In this document: piece after piece, positions 36,380 through 46,600 of the stretch
Layout of the letters: the number at the start of each line of letters is the position of its first letter
Numbering within the stretch: the stretch's first letter is position 1
NCBI RefSeq assembly: GCF_002105465.1
Contig: NZ_NCSQ01000084.1
Location: 45,524 to 109,523, forward strand
DNA: 64,000 nucleotides
Source: Aquidulcibacter paucihalophilus
Lineage (GTDB): Bacteria > Pseudomonadota > Alphaproteobacteria > Caulobacterales > Aquidulcibacteraceae
Reading direction: 5' to 3'
Made by a program: the position numbers and the translations under genes
The notes under the pieces: generated by a model
What the model saw: only the letters and a program-made list of their open reading frames with translations
The model's database searches: none
Told to the model about the DNA's origin: nothing

Positions 36380-38494
36380 CTAACGGCCTGGCCGATAGCT
36401 GCGCGTAATTTGGCCAGCCAAGTCGCCCCGTTTGAACAAAACCGGCTTGGTCTTCTTGGCAACAAAGAGTTCGCCCTGATCGGCATAATGGGGCGAGGTT
36501 TTATCCAAAGTCGCCGAGCCATATTGGTGGATGCTGCGCGAGGCTAGATTACCCTCTTTGTCCCAACTGACGAACATGATGAACGTATCGCCACCATTGG
36601 CCGTCAATGTCCCGTCCTTTTGGGTCTCCCCATAGACCGCCCGATAGACGTCGGGGCCCCCGTCAATCGGCAAGTCCAGCTTGCCGCGTCGATAGCGATT
36701 AACCTCGCCCCAGCTGGGGTCCAACCGCCCGAAATGGGTTTTGAGTTGGGTAATGGCCGCATCTAGAGCTGGCCGCAGGGGTGGCAGGGGCTCACCATTT
36801 TCCGCCGCACGGCCAATCGGCTGTCCCATAAGCACCGCTAAAGCTGCGCCGCGATTATTCCGATCGGTCCGCCTATCCCACGCTTTCAGAATTTTCTGTG
36901 CTTCTGCCAAATCAGGATTGCCCGTGGCATCATAAGTCAAAACCTCGCGGATCAGGCCAGCCAAAATGCTTTTGTCACTATAGGCCAAATCATACTTATA
37001 GGCCTCAAACTCTTCCGCCGAGATGGACGTGTCACGGGCATAGGTCTCGAGAACACGATATGCGCGATTGGTCATATTGGTCTGCAAGCCCAAATGCGCG
37101 CCTAAACTTTCTGGGCGAATGTTGTCTGAGCCATCGGTTGCAACCAGTGGCGTATTATTGGAGTTAAACACCAACCCCGATTGCGGGTTCCAAAGCTGGG
37201 GCAACTTGTCGAAAGCCACCCTGCCCTGCCACAAGAGATCGCTGCGGTCACCCGGCAAAATTCCCTGCCACTCCACGCCATCCTTGCGGACGGGGAATTG
37301 GCCATTTGACAAATAGCCGATATTGCCGGCCCTATCGGCATAGATGAAATTGATACTGGGCAAGGCCTGCATCGCCATAGCTGCCCGCCATTCTGTCAGG
37401 TTTTTGGCCTTATTGATTGCCATATATTGATTGGGCTGGCGCAGTTCATTCTGCCCTGCATAACTGACGGCAAAGACGCCATGATCAGTCTCAAGCGCCG
37501 GTCCATGCACAGACCACAAAAGGTCGCGCTTAACGGTCCACAGGATCGGGCCCCAGACTTTGACACGGAATGTGGCGACCTTCTTTTCAAAGGCCACCCA
37601 TTGACCGTCCAACAGATAGTGGCCGGGCTTTTTGGGGTCAGTGGTCAGACGATAGACATCGGCCAGATCGGGCTTATTGACGGTGCTGGCCCAACCCAAA
37701 TTGGCATTATGACCGTGCAGCATGAAGGGAGAGCCCGGGAAGAAGCCACCCGCAACATGCCAGCCTTCACCGCTTTCAAGCACGGCCTCATACCACGCCA
37801 CCATACCATCATAGGGCTGGTGGGAATTGACCAGAAGGCGGGTTGCGCCATCGGTGGAGCGCTTGGGCGCAATCGCAATGCTGTTCGACCCCTTTGGCGG
37901 GGCTTTGTCCGGCCCTTTCGCGGGCTCTAAAATCGACTTGAAAACCTTATCCAGCCCGTAAAAGAACGGCCCACGGTAGACGGTGCCTGCCGCGACATCC
38001 TTGCCGGACAGCGGCAAAAGCCCTGCGGGCACTTTGGCAGGGTTTTGCGCTGCATATAGATTGATCCCATCGGCATAGGCTTGCATGATCGCGCGGGTCT
38101 CTGGGGCAATCTCACGCTCATAACCTGCATGCACATGGTCCCAAACCTTCAGCAATTGCACCAGATAATCGCCAATGGCCGCATCCTTGCCCTTGGTCTC
38201 GCTCATCGTGCCGCGCGTGGTCAGCACCGCTTCGGCAATGGTCGCAAAATCATCTTCAGAATGGGCATAGCCCATGCCAAAGGCGACATCGACGTCGCGC
38301 GGCCCAGAAATATGGGGCACACCAAATTTATCGCGCTCAATCAGGGCATTATAGGCTTTTGCCTTTTCAAGATAAGGCGCTGGATGAATGCTCTCAGGGA
38401 ATACCGCCAGCCGAACACCAGCCGCATAGGCCCCGCCGACTAGGATCAGGACTAAAAGACCAGCCCACAGGCCGATCTTGCTGCGTCTATGCAT
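36380..38494 (-). CDS. Penicillin-acylase-family Ntn hydrolase (AHL/penicillin acylase-like)
   Basis: The 704-residue precursor has an N-terminal signal/anchor (IGLWAGLLVLILVGGAYAAG). The alpha subunit is at about 30-180, then comes a linker, and the new N-terminal nucleophile after autocleavage would be S203 in PPKGSNSIAI. Beta-subunit signatures include VNSHQPYD, WYEAVLESG and LHGHNANLGWASTVNKPD. Members deacylate acyl-homoserine lactones, beta-lactams or acyl-amino compounds. The ATG at 38494 places the signal peptide at the N-terminus (the frame runs on to 38611). The true substrate is unknown. Confidence 0.9.
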   Translation of the reverse strand: MHRRSKIGLWAGLLVLILVGGAYAAGVRLAVFPESIHPAPYLEKAKAYNALIERDKFGVPHISGPRDVDVAFGMGYAHSEDDFATIAEAVLTTRGTMSETKGKDAAIGDYLVQLLKVWDHVHAGYEREIAPETRAIMQAYADGINLYAAQNPAKVPAGLLPLSGKDVAAGTVYRGPFFYGLDKVFKSILEPAKGPDKAPPKGSNSIAIAPKRSTDGATRLLVNSHQPYDGMVAWYEAVLESGEGWHVAGGFFPGSPFMLHGHNANLGWASTVNKPDLADVYRLTTDPKKPGHYLLDGQWVAFEKKVATFRVKVWGPILWTVKRDLLWSVHGPALETDHGVFAVSYAGQNELRQPNQYMAINKAKNLTEWRAAMAMQALPSINFIYADRAGNIGYLSNGQFPVRKDGVEWQGILPGDRSDLLWQGRVAFDKLPQLWNPQSGLVFNSNNTPLVATDGSDNIRPESLGAHLGLQTNMTNRAYRVLETYARDTSISAEEFEAYKYDLAYSDKSILAGLIREVLTYDATGNPDLAEAQKILKAWDRRTDRNNRGAALAVLMGQPIGRAAENGEPLPPLRPALDAAITQLKTHFGRLDPSWGEVNRYRRGKLDLPIDGGPDVYRAVYGETQKDGTLTANGGDTFIMFVSWDKEGNLASRSIHQYGSATLDKTSPHYADQGELFVAKKTKPVLFKRGDLAGQITRSYRPGR

Positions 38495-38661
38495 GATGTT
38501 GCCCCCGTGAGCGCTTATGAAGCCGCGCCCTTGACCCATCTTGGTAACGCAATTGCGGGCAAAGTCTATGGGGGCAGACCTGGGTCCGCCACAAGGTGTA
38601 ACACGCACCAACGAGACCCCCCAGTCACCTAGAGGGTCCCAATGACCAGAAGTGCCGTGCC

Positions 38662-39864
38662 TTAGCTAACAACCGCCATCGAGGTTTCGTTGGCCGGTGG
38701 CGGGAATTGGTCATGGACAAAGGAATTGGTCTCAAAGGCGAGTCCCGGCGCGATACGAGAGCCATCCGACCTAATCACCTCAAACCGCCAAGACTGCGCC
38801 CATAAGGCAGCAGCGTGGCCGGGCGGCGACGTCAAAGACCGCTGCACCGTGTCGCTTCGCATCACCGCCATGCTGGTGGAGGTAGTCAGGGTGAATTGAT
38901 AATTAAGCTCAACCTTCCACTTCACGCCGACGCCACCTTCCCAGCCAACCTTCACGCCAACGCTATGGGAGAAGGACTTGCTTTCGGTTTCGGTGATCCC
39001 AACCATGGTTGACTTTGATTGGGTCTGCGGCAGCGAAGTCGTATTGTTGTTGAAGAGGACCAAAGACCAATAGGTCCATCGTTCAATCGTACAAAAAGGA
39101 TTGGCGATTTTGTCCAAAGAAGGACGATCGGTTCGATCAAACAAGCAGGTGAAGGGTAAGGTGACTTGCCGATCGCAAACGGGTTGGGTTGTCGCAGGCG
39201 GTGCCTGGCGGCTTTCGAGATTGGGAGCAACCTCCGGCGTGTTCACGACATTGGCTTCCAGCGGCACCAAGATCACACGGGCCAAGCCGGCATTTGGCGG
39301 GGTTGAGTAATTAGTGGTGCTGATAAACGTATCTGGCTCAAAGACAGCTTTGGTTGGGTCAGCCGATGGGTCCTTCAAAATGACAGGCCAAGCTGCGATA
39401 TCATGGGTCCCGCCCGATCCCGCGTCTTGCCACGCGCAGCCGCCGGCAAACTGGCCCGCGGCAACAAGGTCTGCCCGCAAACACCACACATCATTCACAG
39501 AAGGCTTTCCATGACCTGTTTGTGCAACATCACCCATTGCGACATAGCCCGGTGGCGGCACTGGTCGCCAAACCGACCCATCCCAATCAGCCCCTGAGCC
39601 GGAATCATTCCAAATCCAGACATAATCAATCGGAGCCGCAACCGCTTTATTGCCGCCATCGGCAACCAACATGGAAGCGCGCATGCCATTTATAGGAGCG
39701 TGATTGCCAATAACGACGCTACCAAGGGGGCGAAACTCGCCCTGAGGCTCGGGGTGGTAAAATGCACCATTCATTCGGGCACCGCTCCCCCAATCTGGGT
39801 AGCGTAAACTAAAGGCTGAGGTAAGCGTCACTTTGAGATCACCATAAGACCGAAATTCGTTCAT
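38662..39864 (-). CDS. Vps62-related protein with aerolysin-like C-terminal region
   Basis: The 400-residue protein has an N-terminal Vps62-type (DUF946-like) domain. Diagnostic wording is IWNDSGSGADWDGSVWRPVP, GYVAMGDVAQTG and NDVWCLRADLV, a domain mostly known from fungi and plants. The C-terminal 150 residues alternate Ser/Thr with hydrophobic residues (KSFSHSVGVKVGWEGGVGVK, then FTLTTSTSMAVM). This is like the stem and membrane-insertion region of aerolysin/ETX-MTX2 beta-pore toxins. No signal peptide is seen. AAGGAG six bases before the ATG at 39864 fixes the start. A pore-forming or membrane-binding role is my inference. Confidence 0.65.
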   Translation of the reverse strand: MNEFRSYGDLKVTLTSAFSLRYPDWGSGARMNGAFYHPEPQGEFRPLGSVVIGNHAPINGMRASMLVADGGNKAVAAPIDYVWIWNDSGSGADWDGSVWRPVPPPGYVAMGDVAQTGHGKPSVNDVWCLRADLVAAGQFAGGCAWQDAGSGGTHDIAAWPVILKDPSADPTKAVFEPDTFISTTNYSTPPNAGLARVILVPLEANVVNTPEVAPNLESRQAPPATTQPVCDRQVTLPFTCLFDRTDRPSLDKIANPFCTIERWTYWSLVLFNNNTTSLPQTQSKSTMVGITETESKSFSHSVGVKVGWEGGVGVKWKVELNYQFTLTTSTSMAVMRSDTVQRSLTSPPGHAAALWAQSWRFEVIRSDGSRIAPGLAFETNSFVHDQFPPPANETSMAVVS

Positions 39865-40064
39865 AAATTGCTCCTTCTCGTCCACCGATTTAATTACCAT
39901 AAGTAACATCCAATAAATTACAACTATAAATTTTTATCGGCTTCTGGCCGACTCAAGGAAGCGGCACTGCAGGAAGGGGAGAGAAGGCGGCCTGCGATTT
40001 TTCGCGACAAGTCCGCCCGTCTGGTTTAGCTAAGGTCAAAATCATAATTTGCGGAGAAAACACC

Positions 40065-41195
40065 ATGAGCGCCACCCAACTCCACGGCCTTGAATTGCGG
40101 TCCACGGTAACGTCGGAGGGCAAATTAGTCCTCAATCTCGAGCCGGTTACACTGGATGAACCCGGCCCCGATGAAGTGATTGTTCAGGTTGAGGCTTCCC
40201 CCATCAATCCGTCTGATTTGGGGCTTTTGCTTGGCCCGGCGGATATGGCGACCCTAGAGGCCAGTGGCACGGCCGACCGGCCTGTCCTAACTGCAACCAT
40301 CCCCCCTGCCCGCATGGGCATGATGAAGCCGCGCTTGGATGCGTCTATGGCTGTGGGCAATGAAGGCGCGGGCACGGTGGTGCGCGCTGGGGCGAACGCG
40401 ACGGGGTTACTTGGTAAAAAAGTCGGCATGTTTGGCGGCTCTATGTATGCCACTTACCGGAGAATTCTTGCTCGCGACTGCTCGCCACTGCCTGATGGTG
40501 CAACCGCGGCTGACGGGGCCTCGATGTTTGTGAACCCGTTGACGGCCCTTGCCATGGTCGAAACCATGAAGCGTGAAGGCCATGTCGCTTTGGTTCATAC
40601 GGCGGCGGCTTCAAACCTGGGGCAGATGCTGAATAGGATTTGCCTCGCCGACGGCGTGCCCTTGGTCAATATCGTCCGAAGCGCTGAACAGGCCAAAATT
40701 CTGAAAGATATTGGCGCGAAATATGTTGTGGATTCAACATCAGAGACTTTCCAAGCTGATCTCACCGATGCCGTCACAGAAACCAAAGCCACCCTCGCCT
40801 TTGATGCCATTGGCGGCGGCCGTCTGGCCAATTCAATCTTGCATGCGATGGAGGCTGCTGCCAATCGCAACGCCAAGGAATATAGCCGCTATGGCTCGTC
40901 CACCTTCAAGCAAGTCTATATTTATGGCGGCCTCGACCTGCGCCCCACCGAATTGGACCGGGGCTTTGGCCTTTCGTGGAGTGTGAGCGGCTTCCTCTTG
41001 ACGCCCTTCTTGCAGAAGATTGGCCTCGAGGCGGCCCTCGGTTTGCGCCAGCGTGTGGCGCGCGAGCTGACGACAACTTTTGCTAGCCATTATACTTCGA
41101 CCCTGTCCTTGGCCGAGGCGTTGCATCCAGACCATGTGCAGGCTTACGCCCGCAAAGCAACGGGCGAAAAATATCTGATCAATCCGAGCCTTTAG
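40065..41195 (+). CDS. MDR-family zinc-binding-dehydrogenase-like oxidoreductase
   Basis: This 376-residue medium-chain reductase has an N-terminal GroES-like domain (PDEVIVQVEASPINPSDLGL) and a Rossmann domain with a modified cofactor loop (HTAAASNLGQMLNRI) and the FDAIGGG region. It lacks an obvious catalytic zinc set, so quinone or enoyl reduction is more likely than alcohol oxidation. GGAG precedes the ATG at 40065. It is divergent from the Vps62-like gene and overlaps the convergent lipoprotein gene by 17 bases. Confidence 0.82.
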   Translation: MSATQLHGLELRSTVTSEGKLVLNLEPVTLDEPGPDEVIVQVEASPINPSDLGLLLGPADMATLEASGTADRPVLTATIPPARMGMMKPRLDASMAVGNEGAGTVVRAGANATGLLGKKVGMFGGSMYATYRRILARDCSPLPDGATAADGASMFVNPLTALAMVETMKREGHVALVHTAAASNLGQMLNRICLADGVPLVNIVRSAEQAKILKDIGAKYVVDSTSETFQADLTDAVTETKATLAFDAIGGGRLANSILHAMEAAANRNAKEYSRYGSSTFKQVYIYGGLDLRPTELDRGFGLSWSVSGFLLTPFLQKIGLEAALGLRQRVARELTTTFASHYTSTLSLAEALHPDHVQAYARKATGEKYLINPSL

Positions 41196-42189
41196 GCCTG
41201 GCCCGCAACACGTAGCGCACAGGCTGATGGTCGGTGAAGGCAAAGCCTGTGTCGCTGGTCGTGACGCTTAACGCCTCCACGCCCGGCGAAACCAGTGCGC
41301 CATCAACGATCGTAGTATAATTTCGCCCGGCGACATAGGGCTGTTCATTGGTGCGCACGCTGGGGGTGCGGGGGTCAAACACCAAATGCCACCCCTGTGG
41401 AATGCGTGCCTGAGGCATGTCGCGAATCCAGAATTGCGCGGCGGGATCGGCGGTATAGGGAAAGTGGGTTGGAGCAAAACGCAAATTCCAATCCCCGAGC
41501 ACCACCACATGATGGCCGCGCGCATATGCCGCTTGAGCAAGGTCTAACACAGCGCGAAACTGTGCCTCGCGAACTTGGCCTGAATCAAAGGCGGAGAGAT
41601 GGAGATGGATCACAGTCCAAGGTTCATCGGCCAAGCGCAGATCGAGCATCTGCACATGGTAGCGCCGCGTCACGAACCCGGCCAGTCGCTTTGGGTCATC
41701 CGGGAGGCGGACAAGGCTTTGGCCAACCAATCCGACCCGCGTCGCCACGCCTAACCCGTGCTTTAAGCGAGGCACGCCGTGATCGATGTCAGCGCTCATC
41801 ATCATGGAGGTACCGGGCAAAGCCGTTGCGACTTTTGCCACGACATCACGGCCATAGGTCAGAAGACCGGGTCGAGCCAATTCCTGGAACAGATAGATAT
41901 CGGCCTCAAGGGCCTTCACTTGCTCAGCGATGCCCGTAAGATTTCGGTCCACGCTGTGTTTGGACGGCGGCAGGATGCGCTTACCGCCATCGGCCTTGAA
42001 GTCAGCATCCTGACCCAAGCCTGCATAGCCAAGATTCCATTGCACCAAAGTCAATTGGGTCGTCTGTGGCGGGGGCAGTGTCACCGCGGGGGCCTGCACG
42101 GTCTCCAAGACAAGCGGCTTGCGGTCATCCAGATGCTGGCAGCCGCCCAGAAGCGCGATGAGCACCATCAAGCAAAGGCCAATCCGCAT
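41179..42189 (-). CDS. Lipoprotein endonuclease/exonuclease/phosphatase-family enzyme
   Basis: The 336-residue protein has a lipoprotein signal ending in the lipobox LLGGC (Cys about residue 14), then an EEP fold. The core motifs are VQWNLGY, DIYLFQEL (metal-binding Glu), HHVVLGDWNLR (D and N of the active site) and TDHQPVRYVL (catalytic DH) at the C-terminus. Family members include nucleases, sphingomyelinases and inositol phosphatases; an envelope-located phosphodiesterase is likely. The ATG at 42189 is used. It lies 20 bases downstream of the LacI gene on the same strand. Confidence 0.82.
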   Translation of the reverse strand: MRIGLCLMVLIALLGGCQHLDDRKPLVLETVQAPAVTLPPPQTTQLTLVQWNLGYAGLGQDADFKADGGKRILPPSKHSVDRNLTGIAEQVKALEADIYLFQELARPGLLTYGRDVVAKVATALPGTSMMMSADIDHGVPRLKHGLGVATRVGLVGQSLVRLPDDPKRLAGFVTRRYHVQMLDLRLADEPWTVIHLHLSAFDSGQVREAQFRAVLDLAQAAYARGHHVVVLGDWNLRFAPTHFPYTADPAAQFWIRDMPQARIPQGWHLVFDPRTPSVRTNEQPYVAGRNYTTIVDGALVSPGVEALSVTTSDTGFAFTDHQPVRYVLRARPKGSD

Positions 42190-42209
42190 CCTGTGTTGCG
42201 ATGCGGGAA

Positions 42210-43256
42210 TCAAGATCTGGGTGGCGCGGTGCTCGCGCGCTCGACCAATGCTCCTTGAACCAAATAAGGCTCTGCGCTTGGCGCGGTTGCCTGATGGATC
42301 AAAAGCTCAACAGCTTTGGAGAAAGTGGCTGCAATAGGCTGGTCAATTGCCGTCAGTTGCGGCGAGGTAAAGCGCACGACCGGTGTATTGTCGAAGCTGA
42401 TCAGGGACAAATCCCTGGGCACCAGCAGATCGCGCTCATGGGCGATGTCCAAAGCCGCGAGGGCCATTTGATCATTGCTCGCGATAATCGCGGTCGGGGG
42501 AGTGTGTAAGTCCAGCAAGGCGGCTGCGGCGAGACGGCCACTTTCATAGCTGAAATCGCCTTGGACACATAAGCCTGCCTCGGCAAGACCGGCTTTGGCC
42601 ATTGCCTTACGCCAGCCCTCAACCCGCCAATGCGACAAATTATAGTCTGGCGTCCCGGCGATAAACCCAATTCGCTGATGCCCTAACCCGATCAAATGCT
42701 CGGTCGCTTGCGCCGCAGAGTCCGCATCGCCCATATGAATGGCAAACCCACTGCCCGGACTTAAGGACCCGATGCGGGCAAAGGGAATGTCGCGCCGGGC
42801 GAGCAAATTGGTGATCAAGGGGTTCTCAGAGTGGGGCGGGGTTAGAATAATGCCATCGGGCTGAAGCGCGGCGATCGTCCCACTTAGCTCGCGCTCCACA
42901 TGGTCATTATGGGTGTCGACGAGCTCAAATATCATGCGATAGCCATGCTCCGCGCAGGTCAACATGCCCCCCAAAAGCATTTGGTCAACCCAGTCAGCCC
43001 CACGACGCGCCCGCCATTCGGCAATCGTCCGTTCGCGGTCATTGATGACCAGAATGAGGTAAGAGCGCGAACCACTCATGCGCTGGGCGGCAATAGAGGG
43101 AACATAATGCAGCTTCTCGATCGAAGCTTGCACCCGCGCCTTCATTTCCGGGCGCACATTGGGCTCATTATTGATGACACGGCTAACGGTCTGCAAGGAG
43201 ACACCCGCATCGGCGGCAACATGGGAAATGGTGACCGATTGGTTGCGACGGCCCAT
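42210..43256 (-). CDS. LacI-family transcriptional regulator
   Basis: This 348-residue repressor-type protein has the N-terminal LacI helix-turn-helix and hinge (VTISHVAADAGVSLQTVSRV, then VRPEMKARVQASIEKLHYVPS) and a periplasmic-binding-like effector domain. AGGGGT precedes the ATG. It sits beside the beta-glucan locus, and LacI-type sites occur upstream of the TonB receptor/flavoprotein pair and of the transporter, so it most probably controls that locus in response to a glucan-derived sugar. Regulation is inferred from position and sites only. Confidence 0.9.
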   Translation of the reverse strand: MGRRNQSVTISHVAADAGVSLQTVSRVINNEPNVRPEMKARVQASIEKLHYVPSIAAQRMSGSRSYLILVINDRERTIAEWRARRGADWVDQMLLGGMLTCAEHGYRMIFELVDTHNDHVERELSGTIAALQPDGIILTPPHSENPLITNLLARRDIPFARIGSLSPGSGFAIHMGDADSAAQATEHLIGLGHQRIGFIAGTPDYNLSHWRVEGWRKAMAKAGLAEAGLCVQGDFSYESGRLAAAALLDLHTPPTAIIASNDQMALAALDIAHERDLLVPRDLSLISFDNTPVVRFTSPQLTAIDQPIAATFSKAVELLIHQATAPSAEPYLVQGALVERASTAPPRS

Positions 43257-43603
43257 AACCTACCCCTTCAACCCCTGACACCGATAGGCGCGGGCAATCT
43301 GTGCGGTTTCCAAGGGGGGTGACTCAGACTCAACGCGCATAAAAACTACTCTCGATGGAACAGTCATGACCTTGATATCCCGCCACAAATTCCGACAAAA
43401 GGTTTAACGGCTTAACCCTAAAGAATCAAAGGATATATCAAACTTACACAGCAATTTGATTACTCTCGATAAGCTTAGATCATCGTTGCTTTGGTCCAAA
43501 AACAAAGTCAATCGATTGCAAGTTTAAACTGGGACCAGGCTTGAAACTGGATGGAAAAAGCGAGCCTTGAGAGTTAGCTCAAGGCTCGCTTTAGGTGGAT
43601 AGA
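43257..43603. other. Intergenic region between lacI and the TonB receptor
   Basis: These 347 bases hold no gene. A terminator for the receptor gene occupies the right end. The word TACTCTCGAT is directly repeated at 43347-43356 and 43461-43470. TTGATATCC (near 43372) and GGATATATCAA (43431-43441) form a loose inverted repeat around a small dyad GGTT-AACC. These may be lacI promoter elements, but nothing proves it. Confidence 0.35.
43552..43592 (-). terminator. Rho-independent terminator of the TonB receptor gene
   Basis: A perfect 15-base stem (AAAGCGAGCCTTGAG and its complement, 43557-43571 and 43578-43592) with a six-base loop lies 11 bases beyond the receptor stop. Read on the minus strand it is followed by a run of Ts, the classic intrinsic terminator. 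Confidence 0.9.
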
Positions 43604-46600
43604 TTAGAATTCTACCCGTGCCATCACGGTGAAGCGGCGGTCGTTGCGGAAGGCCGAACGCGTCACACGTGTGCCCTTAAAGTCGATGACTTGACTGGTC
43701 TGGGTCACTTCGTCGAGCAGGTTCACCCCCTGGATACCAAACTTAACGCGGGGGCTCCATGTATAGAAGATTGAGCCGTCAAGCTGGCCTGTCCCCTCGC
43801 CGTAAATGGGCGAGAAGGGGAAGATGACGTCGCGCGGGGTTTGTAGGAATTCCGACCGCCAATTATAGGCCAAACGCATCGCAATCGGGCCCTTTTCATA
43901 GAAGCCGACCGCATTGATCGTATGTTCGGAAACACCGGCCAAGGGCGTAGACCCGGCAAATGGGCTCTGCTCGGCGCCGAGGTTCGAGTTGCTGAAGTCA
44001 CCGGCATCCACATAGGTATAGGTGAATTGGGCACCCAAGCCGCTCAACAAGCCCGGCAAGAAGTCATAGGTCTGCTGATAGGAAAGCTCGACGCCCTTCA
44101 AGGTGCCGCCATCGCTATTAACCGGACCATTGACCAGAATATCGCCGTTGACACCTTTTGGACTGGTGAAGCGGCGGACCGAGGCCCCGCCATTCACAAT
44201 GCCTTGGATGTCCTTCATGAAGGCCGAAACTGAGACATAACCCACTTTGGCAAAATACCATTCGTAGGACAGGTCATAATTCCAGGATTCGATCGGACGC
44301 AGCAAACGGTTACCTGTGCCAATCTGGAAGAGCGGCCCTGTTGCCAGAGTACCGCCCGCTTTCAGGCTGGCCGTATTGTCGGAAATGCCGCCACCTGTGG
44401 CGAAGGCATTTAAGTCTGGGCGTGAAATCCCTTTCGACGCGGCAAACCGGACCAGCATGCCATTGCCAAAGTCTGCCTTGGCATTGAAGCTTGGCAAGAC
44501 ATGGTCGAACTTAATGTCGGCGCTATCGTCCAGCTTTTCACCGGTAAAGAAGGATCCAAAGGCTGCCAAACGTGTCGGCGATAGGCCGCAATAGCCCGGG
44601 GCTACTTGGCCCGCTTGAACTGCATTACAGGCTCTTTGCAATTCTGCAACGCTCACGATCCCATCGCCATTACCGCCGATATTGACGCCGTTGACGATGT
44701 TGACGTTATCGAAGAATTCGCCGGTCGGAAGTTGGATATTGCCAGCGCTTTGGACCGTGGTCTGCACATAGCGCAGGCCAATGTTACCGGTAATCTTAAA
44801 GTCGCTGGAAAATTCCTTGCCGAAGTCCACGCGGGCAAAGGCGGCCGAGGTCAATTCTTCAACGTCCGAGATTTCACCTGGAGTCCAAGGGCCACCTGCG
44901 ACATTGTTGTTGCGGGCAGAGATTGGGAACCAAGCGTTCGGGGTCAGGGTGTAAGCGGTGATCGCATTAGCCTGCTTGCGGATTTCGCCGCTCAGATAGT
45001 CGCGAACCGTATTATCGCCGCCGAAGAAGAAGGCAGAGCCATCACCCAGGGGCACAGGCACATTGCCGCGCTGGAAGTTGTCGCCAAATGGATTGCGAAT
45101 GGCGGACGAGCCTGGGAAGTCCTTGGCGTAAGCGCCACCGCAGCCGAAGGCTTGGAAGTCACCGCAGTTCCAGTTGCCACCGCGACCGGTCCAAGGTGCA
45201 CCTAAATTGCCCCAGTTGGAGAAGTTGGCATTGCGGGTGATGCGCGAGCGATCACTCCAACGCGCACCAAAGCGCACGCCCTTGAAGAAGCCATCTTCCT
45301 TCAAGTCATATTCGCCGTCGAGACGAACGCTGGTCATCTCGCCTTCGTTATAGACTTGGTTGTCCAGCAAGAACCAATAGAAGGTCTTGGATGGATCAGT
45401 GAAATAGCTGGCGGGCGAGTTTGCCGAACCGGGCTGCAGGAACTGCACGATCGGCGTGTCACCCGTATTGTCGATATAGACATCGCTATAGGTCTGCATC
45501 GCCGAGATGAAGCCATTCTCGGTTCGGTCCGAGGCGATGTGCTGAGCTTCAAAGTTGAAGCGCATGCGATCGGTTGGGTTAAACTTCAAGGTGAAGGACA
45601 CATCTTCCGTCGAGGCTTGATCTTCGCGTTGGAAGCGCAAGAGTTCGGTTGGGATACCGCGACCGCCTGTAAATGGCTGAAGCTGGGTCAATGTACCCTT
45701 GGCAAACTGATTGCCGGCAAACGTTGCCGTCGTGCCAGGTGCCACAACAGGGAACAAAGCATCGTCATTGACCAGAGCCAAAGCCGAGAATTCTTCCAAG
45801 GTGGCTTCGGTGGTTGCTTTCAAATATTCAAGCGTGGCCAACCAGCGCTTGTCATTGCTTTCCCACTGACCCACGATCGAGATCGCATCGCGGTCGCGCG
45901 TCAGGTCGGTGGTGCGCACGCCTGCGCCCTTAGGCACAAACACGGCATTGGTTGGTGGGAAGTTGGATGCGTTGAAGGCCTGGCCGCCACTGAAACCGCC
46001 CGAACCCACCGCACGGACGCGGATACAAGCCGAAGTCAGTGAAGCATCGCGGTAGCAAGGGTCGGTGATTTGCGACGCGTCGGTCTTGGTTACCAATTGC
46101 GATTGGGCATAGGCCAATTGCACACCAAAGGTGCCGACTTCGGTTTCATAGGTATTGGAACCCAAGAAGGAGAAGCCAGGCGACCATTTCTTCGCCATGT
46201 CGCCGTAATTGCTTTCAATCGTGCCAGCGAAGCGTGGGCCCTTTTTGTCGAGCGGCTTGCGGGTAACGAGATTGACGGTGCCGGAGATGCCGCCGTCAAT
46301 CATATCTGCCGTGGCATTCTTAAACACTTCGACGCGGCCCAAAAGCTCTGGCGAAACGTCATTGAAGGAAAGTTCGCGGCCACCGTTGGCGGAGAAGATA
46401 TCGCGGCCATTCAACTCAGAGCGCACATAGGGCAGACCGCGGATGATGACGCCCGAACCTTCGACCGAGAAGCGGTCTGGGTCATTGCGCTGCTCAAAGC
46501 GGGAGATATTGATGCCGGGAATGCGTTGCAGCGCTTCTGCCACCGAACGGTCTGGCAAGGCACCAATGTCTTCAGCGGTCACCACATCGACGAAGGTGTC

